A stretch of DNA of 64,000 nt from Brevibacterium permense. Its GTDB lineage: Bacteria > Actinomycetota > Actinomycetes > Actinomycetales > Brevibacteriaceae. Position numbers and translations under genes: made by a program. Positions within the stretch are counted from its first letter, which is position 1; each line of letters begins with the position of its first letter. Shown here one piece after another: positions 18,264 to 26,876 of the stretch. The notes under the pieces are model-generated. The model was not told the origin of the DNA, made no database searches, and saw nothing but the letters and a program-made list of their open reading frames with translations. The stretch spans positions 62,001 through 126,000 of the forward strand of contig NZ_JABSSX010000006.1 in NCBI RefSeq assembly GCF_013280495.1, given 5' to 3'.

Positions 18264-18278
18264 AACGACAGTGTCGTT
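18264..18278. promoter_or_regulatory. Palindrome AACGACA-G-TGTCGTT (candidate operator)
   Basis: A perfect 15-bp palindrome in the divergent promoter region, lying next to a minus-strand TATAGA -10 box (18259-18264), where a bound repressor would block the aldo/keto reductase promoter. Size and symmetry suit a TetR-type dimer. No such regulator gene is adjacent. Confidence 0.5.
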
Positions 18279-18386
18279 GGCGATCATTCCCGATTTCTCT
18301 CAGTTTCTTCATTTTTCGATGCCGCCACGAGCGATCAGTGTCGAGACTGGCACACGTTGTGACCGTGGAAGCGAGTGTGAGACCGA

Positions 18387-18392
18387 TAGGTT
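18387..18392 (+). promoter_or_regulatory. -10 box (TAGGTT) for lipoprotein gene
   Basis: TAGGTT ends 6 nt before the ATG at 18399, the leaderless arrangement. Confidence 0.4.
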
Positions 18393-18398
18393 CGAGGC

Positions 18399-19346
18399 AT
18401 GGGGGAACGAAGAGCACATTGTCGCCGCCGGATCGCGTCTGTAGCTGCCGTCATTGTTGCGGCGGTCGGGCTGTCCGGGTGCTTCGGACGAGATCTCAGC
18501 GACCGTGGGCATGACATCGGCGCGGTGCTGTCGACGAAGGCGGGAGTCGAAGATGTCAGCACTGTTTACCAGAACGGCTTCGATTCGGGTCGGTTGCTGG
18601 CGCACACCGTCACAATGTCCACCGATGCGACACACAATCAAGCTGTCGAGGTCGCTGCCACGTTCGATCAGGAGACTGGCAGCGAATTCGATCGCTATGA
18701 CCAAGAGCTCACGCTCGTGATTTCGCATCAGGTCATCGAGATGCGAGACTCCACGAGCAGCGACATCATGGCGGAGCGGACACCGCATCTTCTTGCGCTC
18801 GCTTCAGAACTGTCCGGCGATCGAATCGAGTGGAATAGACAGCCGGAGCAGAGTACCTTCGAAGACTCACTGGAACTGAGAGATGCGCAGACTGACCCCT
18901 TCCGGACAATCAGTGCGGTACGGACAGAGTTCGGCTCCGAGGACTTCCAGCTGAGGACCAGAGCTCCGTCCCAGGCTGAGTGGAATGTGGATTTCCCGTT
19001 CTCAGAGCAGGCGCAGAACCGTCTGGAGACTGCAATCAGCCCCATCCTTGACCAGAATGATGAGATCATGATCGAAGACGACCAGGTGTCGAGCTACTTT
19101 GTTGAAATCCCTGACGGACCACAAGCGGTCAGTCAGCTGAGAGACAAAATCGAACGCATTGACGTTGTCAACCCTCAGCCGTGGGATTTCCACTGGAATC
19201 TCACCACGGGCCCGAACAGTCAGTGGAATCCAGGATGGGTCAACGTGGGCGGATGCGACTATGGTGAGGAGCCAGACTCGCAGTCCACCACTTCCGTGCA
19301 GACTCTTGAGGATCAGCTGCGAGCACTGTACGACACGTGCCAGTGA
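18399..19346 (+). CDS. Putative lipoprotein of unknown function
   Basis: 315 aa. A typical lipoprotein signal is visible: a basic n-region (MGERRAHCRRR), hydrophobic core (VAAVIVAAVG) and lipobox LSGC with Cys28, so it should be anchored on the outer face of the membrane. The mature part is acidic and polar, with no family I recognise. It contains a C-terminal segment rich in Trp (PWDFHWNLTTGPNSQWNPGW) and several Cys residues. Base composition is slightly lower in GC than its neighbours, which may mean more recent acquisition. It ends 3 nt from the convergent PTS gene. Confidence 0.8.
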   Translation: MGERRAHCRRRIASVAAVIVAAVGLSGCFGRDLSDRGHDIGAVLSTKAGVEDVSTVYQNGFDSGRLLAHTVTMSTDATHNQAVEVAATFDQETGSEFDRYDQELTLVISHQVIEMRDSTSSDIMAERTPHLLALASELSGDRIEWNRQPEQSTFEDSLELRDAQTDPFRTISAVRTEFGSEDFQLRTRAPSQAEWNVDFPFSEQAQNRLETAISPILDQNDEIMIEDDQVSSYFVEIPDGPQAVSQLRDKIERIDVVNPQPWDFHWNLTTGPNSQWNPGWVNVGGCDYGEEPDSQSTTSVQTLEDQLRALYDTCQ

Positions 19347-19349
19347 GTG

Positions 19350-20720
<1,371 letters not shown>

Positions 20721-20749
20721 CGGATTCCTCCTCGGAAGTGGGGCCGTCG

Positions 20750-20775
20750 GTCACGAGTCGCCGTAGACTTGTGAC
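20750..20775. promoter_or_regulatory. Inverted repeat GTCACGAGTC-N6-GACTTGTGAC
   Basis: 10-bp arms with one mismatch in the 116-nt region between the divergent IIC and IIB genes. It is well placed to control both directions. GTCAC/GTGAC half-sites with this spacing could suit a GntR- or CRP-type regulator; none is encoded nearby. Confidence 0.45.
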
Positions 20776-20836
20776 GCAGATCGCAGAACGTGAAATCGAC
20801 GCCGGCGCATGGACGCCGGAGATGAAGGTGACAGAC

Positions 20837-21070
20837 ATGGACAAAGCAGCGCAGATCCTCGCCGGACTGGGCGGTGCCGACAACATCGACGACATCGAAG
20901 CGTGCATCACTCGCCTGCGCGTCGAGGTCGACGACGACTCTCTCGTCAACGAACAGGCGCTCACGGCAGCCGGTGCCTTCGGCGTGGTGGTGCAGGGGAG
21001 CGCGGTCCAGGTCGTCGTCGGTCCGGAGGCCGACAACCTCGTCGATGACATCGAAGACCTCATGGGCTGA
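20837..21070 (+). CDS. PTS IIB component, glucose/N-acetylglucosamine family
   Basis: 77 aa, full length for a free-standing IIB. The phosphorylated cysteine lies in EACITRLRVEV, and GSAVQVVVGPEAD is typical of the family. The second of two in-frame ATGs (20837) is chosen: GAAGGTGA lies 5 nt upstream and MDKAAQILAGLGGADNI aligns with the family N-terminus. It accepts phosphate from the IIA encoded next and passes it to the sugar carried by the divergent IIC. Confidence 0.93.
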   Translation: MDKAAQILAGLGGADNIDDIEACITRLRVEVDDDSLVNEQALTAAGAFGVVVQGSAVQVVVGPEADNLVDDIEDLMG

Positions 21071-21193
21071 GTCACGTCTTCGTCTCCTCTGCTCGCCGGT
21101 GAGCATCTGCTGGTCGACAGTGATCCTTGTCTGTAGTCTGAGGTCAGTCTAGGCGAAGTACAACTGATTTTGGAGAAAGGCGGCCTGCTGACT

Positions 21194-21646
21194 ATGGCAG
21201 TCACAATCGCTGCACCCATCACCGGCACGGTGATCCCACTGACGGAGGTTCCCGACCCCGTCTTCGCAAAAGCGCTCGTCGGCCCTGGCACGGCCATCGA
21301 CCCCGGCGAGGCCACGACCCTGACGGTCACGGCTCCTGTCTCAGGAAAGCTGACGAGCCTCAAGCCCCACGCATTCGTCATCTCCCACCGGCCCGATCAG
21401 GGTGTGCTCGTTCACCTGGGCATCGACACCGTTCACTTGAAGGGAGCTGGGTTCACGCTCCGTGCCGAGGCCGGGCGGCAGGTTGAGGCCGGCGAAGAGA
21501 TCGTCGTCTGGGACCTGGCAGCCGCACGGGAGGCGGAGAAGTCCATGGTCGTTCCGGTCGTCGTCCTCGAAGCCGACGCCGAGAACCTGACCCTCCCCGA
21601 GGAGGGGCCGATCTCTGCCGGCGACACCCTCATCCGAATCGGCTGA
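21194..21646 (+). CDS. PTS IIA component, glucose (Crr) family
   Basis: 150 aa Crr-like IIA. Start APITGTVIPLTEVPDPVFA; active-site histidines His59 (SLKPHAFVI) and His74 (GVLVHLGIDTV, the phosphorylated one). The end GDTLIRIG is typical. The ATG at 21194 is preferred over an in-frame TTG at 21170 because the fold begins at MAVTIAAPITG; the ribosome binding site is weak (GGCGG). It follows IIB by 123 nt, with possible promoter sequence (TAGTCT around 21134) between, so it may have its own promoter. Confidence 0.93.
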   Translation: MAVTIAAPITGTVIPLTEVPDPVFAKALVGPGTAIDPGEATTLTVTAPVSGKLTSLKPHAFVISHRPDQGVLVHLGIDTVHLKGAGFTLRAEAGRQVEAGEEIVVWDLAAAREAEKSMVVPVVVLEADAENLTLPEEGPISAGDTLIRIG

Positions 21647-21671
21647 GGGTGTCCGAATCGGCTGAGTCGCC

Positions 21672-22190
21672 TCACACAACGAAGAGGGTATGAACCTCGC
21701 CCGTGTGTTCGCGTCCGCCGAGCGCGGTGAGCTCAAGGATGACGGCTGAGCCGATGACTTCGGCGCCGAGGTCGGCGACGAGGGACTGAGCAGCGGTGAG
21801 CGTCCCGCCGGTGGCGAGGATGTCATCGATGAGGAGGACGCGCTCACCCTTCTCCAGAACATCGGGACCTTCGATCGTTGCGGTGCCGTATTCGAGCGTA
21901 TACGACACAGCAGCCGCTGGGCGTGGGAGCTTTCCGGCCTTGCGGATCGGCAGGATTCCGACTCCCGTCATTGCCGAGATGGCACCCGCGAAGAGGAAGC
22001 CGCGGGCCTCGAGCCCGCCGACGATATCGAACTGACCCGCGAAAGGTTCGATGAGCGCCTCGGTGACGGCCCGCATCGCGGGACCATCGGCGAGCAGCGG
22101 GGAGATGTCGCGGAAGACCACTCCCGGTTCGGGATAGTCGGGAATCGAGGTGATGAGGCTCTGGGCGCGGCTGAGATCAGTTTGAGTCAC
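21672..22190 (-). CDS. apt: Adenine phosphoribosyltransferase
   Basis: 172 aa purine salvage enzyme: adenine plus PRPP to AMP. The PRPP-binding motif is VLLIDDILATGGTL; FRDISPLLAD and GLEARGFLFAGAIS are the other conserved blocks. It starts at GTG 22190 with a TATCGT box 6 nt upstream, indicating a leaderless message. It is convergent with the PTS IIA gene (26 nt between stops) and divergent from the methyltransferase gene. Confidence 0.95.
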   Translation of the reverse strand: MTQTDLSRAQSLITSIPDYPEPGVVFRDISPLLADGPAMRAVTEALIEPFAGQFDIVGGLEARGFLFAGAISAMTGVGILPIRKAGKLPRPAAAVSYTLEYGTATIEGPDVLEKGERVLLIDDILATGGTLTAAQSLVADLGAEVIGSAVILELTALGGREHTGEVHTLFVV

Positions 22191-22196
22191 GGCACA

Positions 22197-22202
22197 ACGA
22201 TA
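22197..22202 (-). promoter_or_regulatory. -10 box for apt (TATCGT)
   Basis: On the minus strand TATCGT is followed by 6 nt and then the apt GTG. Confidence 0.4.
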
Positions 22203-22280
22203 CTCGGTGGCGCCATTGTGCCCTCAGCGCGGATCGGCACAATGGGAAGGTACCGAAGACCGTGGTGGATCGGAGGAGCA

Positions 22281-22898
22281 ATGACATCAGATGCGACGCA
22301 CGACCGAATCGCCGAGGCGTTCGCCCGGGTTCCGCGCGAACCCTTCCTGCCGGTGGCGGAACGACAGAATGCCTCCGACAATGTGCCCCTGTCTATCGGG
22401 CGCGGGCAGACGAATTCGCAGCCGAGCACCGTCGCTGACATGCTCCGACTCCTGGATCCGCAGCCGGGTGAAACCGTCCTCGACCTCGGATCGGGGTCCG
22501 GGTGGACTTCGATGCTGCTCGCCGTCCTCGTCGGGCCGACCGGGCGGGTGCTCGGGGTCGAACGGCATCCCGAACTCGTCGAATCCTCGCGGGCGGCACT
22601 GGAATCCGTCACCGCTGAGTTCGCAAACCGGGGAACCCTCGCCGAGGCGGTCGTCCACGAAGCCGTTACAGGTGCCCTCGGTCTCCCGGCTGAGTCACCG
22701 TTCGACCGGATCCTCGTCTCCGCCGGGGCAGAATCACTGCCCGACCAGCTAGTCGATCAACTGGCCGTCGGCGCCGCGATGGTCATTCCCGTAGCGGGGG
22801 AGATGCTCCGTGTCGTTCGAAACGGTCCTGGTTCCGACGAGCTGACGATCACTCGTCACGGCCGGTACCGGTTCGTGCCGCTCGTCGTCGGCGAGTGA
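22281..22898 (+). CDS. Protein-L-isoaspartate O-methyltransferase-like protein
   Basis: 205 aa SAM-dependent methyltransferase. PIMT features: RVPREPFLPVAERQNASDNVPLSIGRGQTNSQPSTV compressed over residues about 17-55, then motif I VLDLGSGSGWTSMLLA and FDRILVSAGAESLPDQLVDQL. PIMTs repair isoaspartyl damage in proteins; assignment to that exact substrate is by family only. The ATG at 22281 has an excellent GGAGGAG 3 nt upstream. It converges on the ABC exporter operon with only 2 nt between stops. Confidence 0.88.
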   Translation: MTSDATHDRIAEAFARVPREPFLPVAERQNASDNVPLSIGRGQTNSQPSTVADMLRLLDPQPGETVLDLGSGSGWTSMLLAVLVGPTGRVLGVERHPELVESSRAALESVTAEFANRGTLAEAVVHEAVTGALGLPAESPFDRILVSAGAESLPDQLVDQLAVGAAMVIPVAGEMLRVVRNGPGSDELTITRHGRYRFVPLVVGE

Positions 22899-22900
22899 CC

Positions 22901-24721
22901 TCACACGAGGGAGTCGCGCCAGGCTTGGTGCAGCTGCGCGAACTTGCCCGTTCCGGAGATGAGCTCGTCCGGTGTCCCGTCCTCGACGATCCGACCGGAT
23001 TCCATGACGAGCACGCGATCGGCGATCTCGACGGTCGACAGGCGGTGGGCGATGATGATCGCCGTTCTGCCCTCGAGCACTGTCGCGAGCGCATCCTGGA
23101 CGAGGCGCTCCGAGGGGATGTCGAGATGCGCGGTCGCCTCATCGAGGACGACGACGTCCGGATCCGCGAGGAACACCCGAGCAAAGGACACCAACTGACG
23201 CTGTCCCGAACTCAACCGGCCGCCGCGCTTCTTCACATCCGTGGCATAGCCGTCGGGCAGCCGACGGATGTACGCATTCAAACCGACGGCGGTCGCCGCC
23301 GCCACGACATCGTCATCGCCGGCACCTGGATTGCCGATGCGTATGTTGTCGGCGATCGTGCCGGCGAAGAGGAACGACTCCTGCGTCACCATGACGACCG
23401 ACGAACGCAGCTGCGCATCATCGAGGTCACGCAGATCAACCTCGTCGAGGGTGATTTGACCCTCGCTGGGGTCATAGAAGCGGGTGACGAGCTTGACCAG
23501 GGTCGACTTGCCCGCACCGGTGGCGCCGACGAGCGCGACAATCTGCCCCGCGGGGATGTGGAGATCGAAGCGGGGGAGGACATCGGGACCGTCGGCGTAG
23601 GCGAAGCGGACCTTGTCGAGATCGAGTGTACGACCGCTGGCAGCCGCGTCACGGCTCGCGTGCGCAGGCAGAGCCTGCGGCTGGGTCGGCTCGACCACCT
23701 CGGGGTCGGTGTCGAGCACCGCCGCGATCTTCTCCAACGCCGCCGAGGCGGACTGGTAGAGATTGAACGCCTGCACGAGTTCATCGAGAGGACCGTAGAA
23801 TCGGCGCAGGTAGAGGATGAACGCGGCGAGCACGCCGATCTGCGTCCACCCCTCGATGACGAGCCACGCACCGATGACGATGATCACCGTCTGCGTGATA
23901 TTTCCGATCAGCCGGGTCCACCCGGCGAACCACGCCACCCCGCGCAGGGCGTCCGTGTTCGCATCCCGGTACCGCGCATCCTGATCGCTCAGGGTCCCGC
24001 GCCGCTCGGGCTGACGCCGGTACGCCTGCACGGCGCGGATGCCGCCCATCGTCTCGACGAAGTGGACGATGACCTTCGCGATCGACGTCCGCGTGCGCCG
24101 GTAGGCGCTGCGCTGAGTCGAATGTGCAGCCTTCGTGATGAAGAACAGCGGCACGAAACCGGCGAAGACGACGATCGCCAGCGGCACATCGAGGACGACG
24201 AGGGTGACGGCGATAAAGAGCATCTGCAGCACCGCCAGCGCCGTATCGAAGAGCGAATAGGACAGGAACTGCTGCACCGACTCCATGTCCGAGGTCTGCC
24301 GGGACACGAGCCGACCCGAGGTCGACTTCTCGTGATAGCCCAGGTCAAGACGCTGCACATGGGTGAAGACCCGCTCGCGCAGGGTGAAGAGGATCTTCTG
24401 CGCCGTGATTCCGACGAGCCTGGTCGACGTGAAAGCCAAGACCGCCGAGGCGATAGCGGAGACCACGAAGAGCGTGACCGCCCGGATCAGGGGATCCATA
24501 TCCCCGTCGATGGCGGCGGGCACACCCTGATCGAGGGCATCAGCGATGAACACCGGCCCGATGACCATGAGCGCCGCCGTGAGCACGACGATGACGGCGA
24601 GGAAGACGGCCATCGCCAGGTGCGGCCTGACCAGCGTCATCAGCAGGGCGCGGGCCTTCTTCGCAATGTCCGGCGGCAGCGACTCGATCTCGTCGTCGCT
24701 CTCGAGACGGGGCATGCTCAT
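22901..24721 (-). CDS. ABC exporter half-transporter, catalytically canonical half
   Basis: 606 aa: an N-terminal six-helix transmembrane domain (about 30-330) fused to a nucleotide-binding domain (about 365-600). Walker A GATGAGKS (399-406), signature LSSGQ (503-507), Walker B VVVLDE (523-528) with catalytic Glu528, and the switch His in IIIAHRL. It overlaps the upstream half-transporter by 4 nt (ATGA), so the two should form a heterodimer. The substrate is unknown; lipid or drug export is typical. The signature here is LSSGQ rather than LSGGQ. Confidence 0.93.
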   Translation of the reverse strand: MSMPRLESDDEIESLPPDIAKKARALLMTLVRPHLAMAVFLAVIVVLTAALMVIGPVFIADALDQGVPAAIDGDMDPLIRAVTLFVVSAIASAVLAFTSTRLVGITAQKILFTLRERVFTHVQRLDLGYHEKSTSGRLVSRQTSDMESVQQFLSYSLFDTALAVLQMLFIAVTLVVLDVPLAIVVFAGFVPLFFITKAAHSTQRSAYRRTRTSIAKVIVHFVETMGGIRAVQAYRRQPERRGTLSDQDARYRDANTDALRGVAWFAGWTRLIGNITQTVIIVIGAWLVIEGWTQIGVLAAFILYLRRFYGPLDELVQAFNLYQSASAALEKIAAVLDTDPEVVEPTQPQALPAHASRDAAASGRTLDLDKVRFAYADGPDVLPRFDLHIPAGQIVALVGATGAGKSTLVKLVTRFYDPSEGQITLDEVDLRDLDDAQLRSSVVMVTQESFLFAGTIADNIRIGNPGAGDDDVVAAATAVGLNAYIRRLPDGYATDVKKRGGRLSSGQRQLVSFARVFLADPDVVVLDEATAHLDIPSERLVQDALATVLEGRTAIIIAHRLSTVEIADRVLVMESGRIVEDGTPDELISGTGKFAQLHQAWRDSLV

Positions 24722-26508
24722 GGTGTCCCTCCTTCCTTCGCCGAGGCTGCCGACCCCGGATACGTGTGCGCATCGGCTTTCGCGCTCGCCCCCATGAGTT
24801 CGCGGTAGAGCTTTGAGGACTCGAGCAGCTCTTCGTGGGTGCCGAGCGCCGCGATCCGGCCCTCATCGAGCACGGCCACCACATCGGCCAAAGCCGCAGT
24901 GGAGGGGCGGTGGGCGATGATGAGAGTCGTCGAATCCGGCAGGATCTCCCGCAGGGCTCGCTGCACCCGATCCTCGGTGTCGACGTCGACGGCCGAGAGC
25001 GGGTCGTCGAGGACGAGGATGCGCGGACGCCCGATGACGGCACGAGCCAGAGCGAGGCGCTGACGCTGACCGCCGGACAGGGACAGTCCCTGTTCGCCGA
25101 CCTGCGTATCCAGACCATCGGGCAGTCGGGAGACGAAATCCTTCGCCGCCGCGATCTCGAGGGCCTCCCAGATCTCCTCCTCGCTCGCGCCCGGAGCACC
25201 CATCTCGACGTTCTCGGCCACCGAGGTCGAGAACAGGATCGGGTCCTCGAAGGATACGGACACGAGGTGACGCAGCTCGTTGACCGGCATGTCCCGGATA
25301 TCGACGTCGTCGATGCTCACCGTGCCGGCGGAGACGTCCTGAAGCCTGGGCACCAGTGACGCCAGCGTCGTCTTCCCCGAGCCGGTCGCCCCGACGAGAG
25401 CGAGGGTCTGACCGGGCTCGATGGTGAGATCGAGACCGCGCAGAGTCAGTCGCTCGGTATCGGCGAAGTGGAAATCGACATCGTCGAAGCGCAGCTTCCC
25501 GCGGTAGCGGCCGACTTCGGGGGCATCGTCGACACCGCCGTCGGTATCGGTGATGTCGTGGCGGATGTCGATGACCTCCCAGTACCGTCCTGCGGCAGTC
25601 AGCGCCATGAGCGCATCGGCGAGCAGGAAGCCGAGCATCTCGATGGGCATCCGCAGCACCATCGAGATCGTCACGGCCGCCACGACCGTGCCGATCGTCG
25701 TCCAGCCCTCGATGACACCCCACGTGCCGACGGCGACGATCGCGGCCTGAGCCAGGGTCGGCAGCAGCAGGAGCACGCTCCACAGCCACGAGTCGAGTTT
25801 CGCTTTGCGGATCTCCAAGGACTTCAGCCGGGTCGAGATCTCCGAGAAGCGCTCGGCCGCCCAGGGGGAGCGGCCGAAGGACTTGAGGATGCGGATGCCC
25901 TGGATGGACTCCTCGACGTTGGTGGTCAGTTCGCCCATGGTGTCCTGCGACCGACGGGAGGTCTCCCGGTAGTGCTTCTCGAAGACGGCGACCGAGATGA
26001 TCGCCGGGACCGCCATGATGATCATGATCAGACCGAAGACCGGCTGCATGATCACGAGCATCACCGTGCCGACGGCGAGCACGATCGGTGTGGAGAGGAG
26101 GAACGGCAGCCCGAATGCGAAGAAGCGACGCAGCTGGGACAGATCATTCACCGCGCGCGAGAGGAGCTGGCCGGACTCCCAGGAGTCATGGATCGCCACC
26201 GAGGTGTACTGCAGACGATCGAACAGACGCGAACGCCACGTCACCTCCCATTGGGAGACGACGGGAGCGACGACCATGCGCCTGGCCCACATGCCGACAG
26301 CCTCGGCGATGCCGATGAATAGGACCCCGAGGACGGGCAGCCACAGTCCCGACAGATCTCGGTGGGCGATGGGTCCGTCGACGATGTAGCCGGTGATCAC
26401 CGGGACGATGAGCTGGATTCCGTTGGCCAAGAGAGTGAGGACGAGTACGAGGACGTACACGCCGATGCGGGAGCGGAGATCAGGCCAGAAACGGAGGAGG
26501 GGGCGCAC
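24718..26508 (-). CDS. ABC exporter half-transporter, degenerate-site half
   Basis: 596 aa from GTG 26508, with the same TMD-NBD layout as its partner. Walker A GATGSGKT (373-380), signature LSGGQ (477-481), Walker B ILVLDD, in which Asp502 replaces the catalytic Glu (LDDPLSAVD). This is the known pattern of asymmetric heterodimeric exporters with one non-hydrolysing site. The start is uncertain: the frame is open further upstream (ATG at 26598), but a TAGGCT box 8 nt before GTG 26508 and the family length favour the shorter form. It is first in the two-gene operon and divergent from the ilv leader. Confidence 0.9.
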   Translation of the reverse strand: MRPLLRFWPDLRSRIGVYVLVLVLTLLANGIQLIVPVITGYIVDGPIAHRDLSGLWLPVLGVLFIGIAEAVGMWARRMVVAPVVSQWEVTWRSRLFDRLQYTSVAIHDSWESGQLLSRAVNDLSQLRRFFAFGLPFLLSTPIVLAVGTVMLVIMQPVFGLIMIIMAVPAIISVAVFEKHYRETSRRSQDTMGELTTNVEESIQGIRILKSFGRSPWAAERFSEISTRLKSLEIRKAKLDSWLWSVLLLLPTLAQAAIVAVGTWGVIEGWTTIGTVVAAVTISMVLRMPIEMLGFLLADALMALTAAGRYWEVIDIRHDITDTDGGVDDAPEVGRYRGKLRFDDVDFHFADTERLTLRGLDLTIEPGQTLALVGATGSGKTTLASLVPRLQDVSAGTVSIDDVDIRDMPVNELRHLVSVSFEDPILFSTSVAENVEMGAPGASEEEIWEALEIAAAKDFVSRLPDGLDTQVGEQGLSLSGGQRQRLALARAVIGRPRILVLDDPLSAVDVDTEDRVQRALREILPDSTTLIIAHRPSTAALADVVAVLDEGRIAALGTHEELLESSKLYRELMGASAKADAHTYPGSAASAKEGGTP

Positions 26509-26516
26509 GAGAATCC

Positions 26517-26522
26517 AGCCTA
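26517..26522 (-). promoter_or_regulatory. -10 box (TAGGCT) for ABC exporter operon
   Basis: TAGGCT on the minus strand, 8 nt before the GTG at 26508. Leaderless spacing. Confidence 0.35.
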
Positions 26523-26694
26523 GTCGCAGACTGTGACCTATGCCATGAATCCGGCAAATGGGCTTCCCGCTTCTCTGTGCGCTGAATACCGCGGTCATGC
26601 GGAACGGCGGTGGGATAGGGTGCCGGGCTGCCTCGGCGAGTCTCGCCTGGCAACCATCGTCGGTCTCGAATGTCGGGACGAACGATTGCGAGGT

Positions 26695-26724
26695 TTGACA
26701 CCCTCGAGTGCTGAGGGGAACTAT
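26695..26724 (+). promoter_or_regulatory. ilvBNC promoter
   Basis: A perfect -35 TTGACA (26695-26700), an 18-nt spacer and AACTAT (26719-26724) as -10. Six more bases reach the leader-peptide ATG at 26731, so the transcript probably starts at that ATG and the leader peptide is itself leaderless. TATTGA (26722-26727) is an alternative -10 with a spacer that is too long. Confidence 0.6.
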
Positions 26725-26730
26725 TGAGGC

Positions 26731-26781
26731 ATGACTCACCTTCTTGTCGTCGTTATTACCCAGCGCGCGGATCTTCCGTAG
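26731..26781 (+). CDS. ilvBNC leader peptide (attenuation)
   Basis: A 16-residue ORF, MTHLLVVVITQRADLP, ending in TAG 26779-26781. It holds Leu-Leu-Val-Val-Val-Ile in a row (26740-26757), the products of the pathway it precedes. It lies directly between the ilvBNC promoter and an intrinsic terminator. Slow translation of the Leu/Val/Ile codons would report on charged tRNA. The Gln-Arg-Ala-Asp codons that follow (26761-26772) form one strand of an alternative hairpin. Comparable leader peptides are known for ilvBNC in Corynebacterium. Confidence 0.85.
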   Translation: MTHLLVVVITQRADLP

Positions 26782-26835
26782 CCTGTCGAGACGACACGTT
26801 CCGCGCGCCCCTACCGAATCGGGAGGGGCTTTTTT
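26763..26835 (+). terminator. ilvBNC attenuator: antiterminator and intrinsic terminator
   Basis: Terminator: GCCCCT (26807-26812) pairs with AGGGGC (26824-26829), with inner CCG/CGG pairs (26814-26816 / 26820-26822), followed by six T residues (26830-26835). This is the only textbook T-tailed terminator in the window. Competing pairing: GCGCGCGG (26763-26770, inside the leader ORF) with CCGCGCGC (26801-26808), which takes the first two bases of the terminator stem. A ribosome stalled on the Leu codons leaves 26763-26770 free and favours read-through; one reaching the TAG covers it and favours termination. Confidence 0.85.
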
Positions 26836-26876
26836 AATGCGGAGATGAGAAGGAAACCCAGGAAGGATAGGAATCG

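Noticed and set aside
21120-21170. DasR-like (dre) site upstream of PTS IIA
   Set aside because: CAGTCTAGG resembles only half of the TGGTCTAGACCA dyad; no symmetrical partner.
22895-24808. Long open frame on the plus strand opposite the ABC exporter (about 637 codons)
   Set aside because: Composition (Arg/Asp/Glu/Gly-rich, no motifs) is that of an antisense shadow; the minus strand carries complete ABC transporter motifs.
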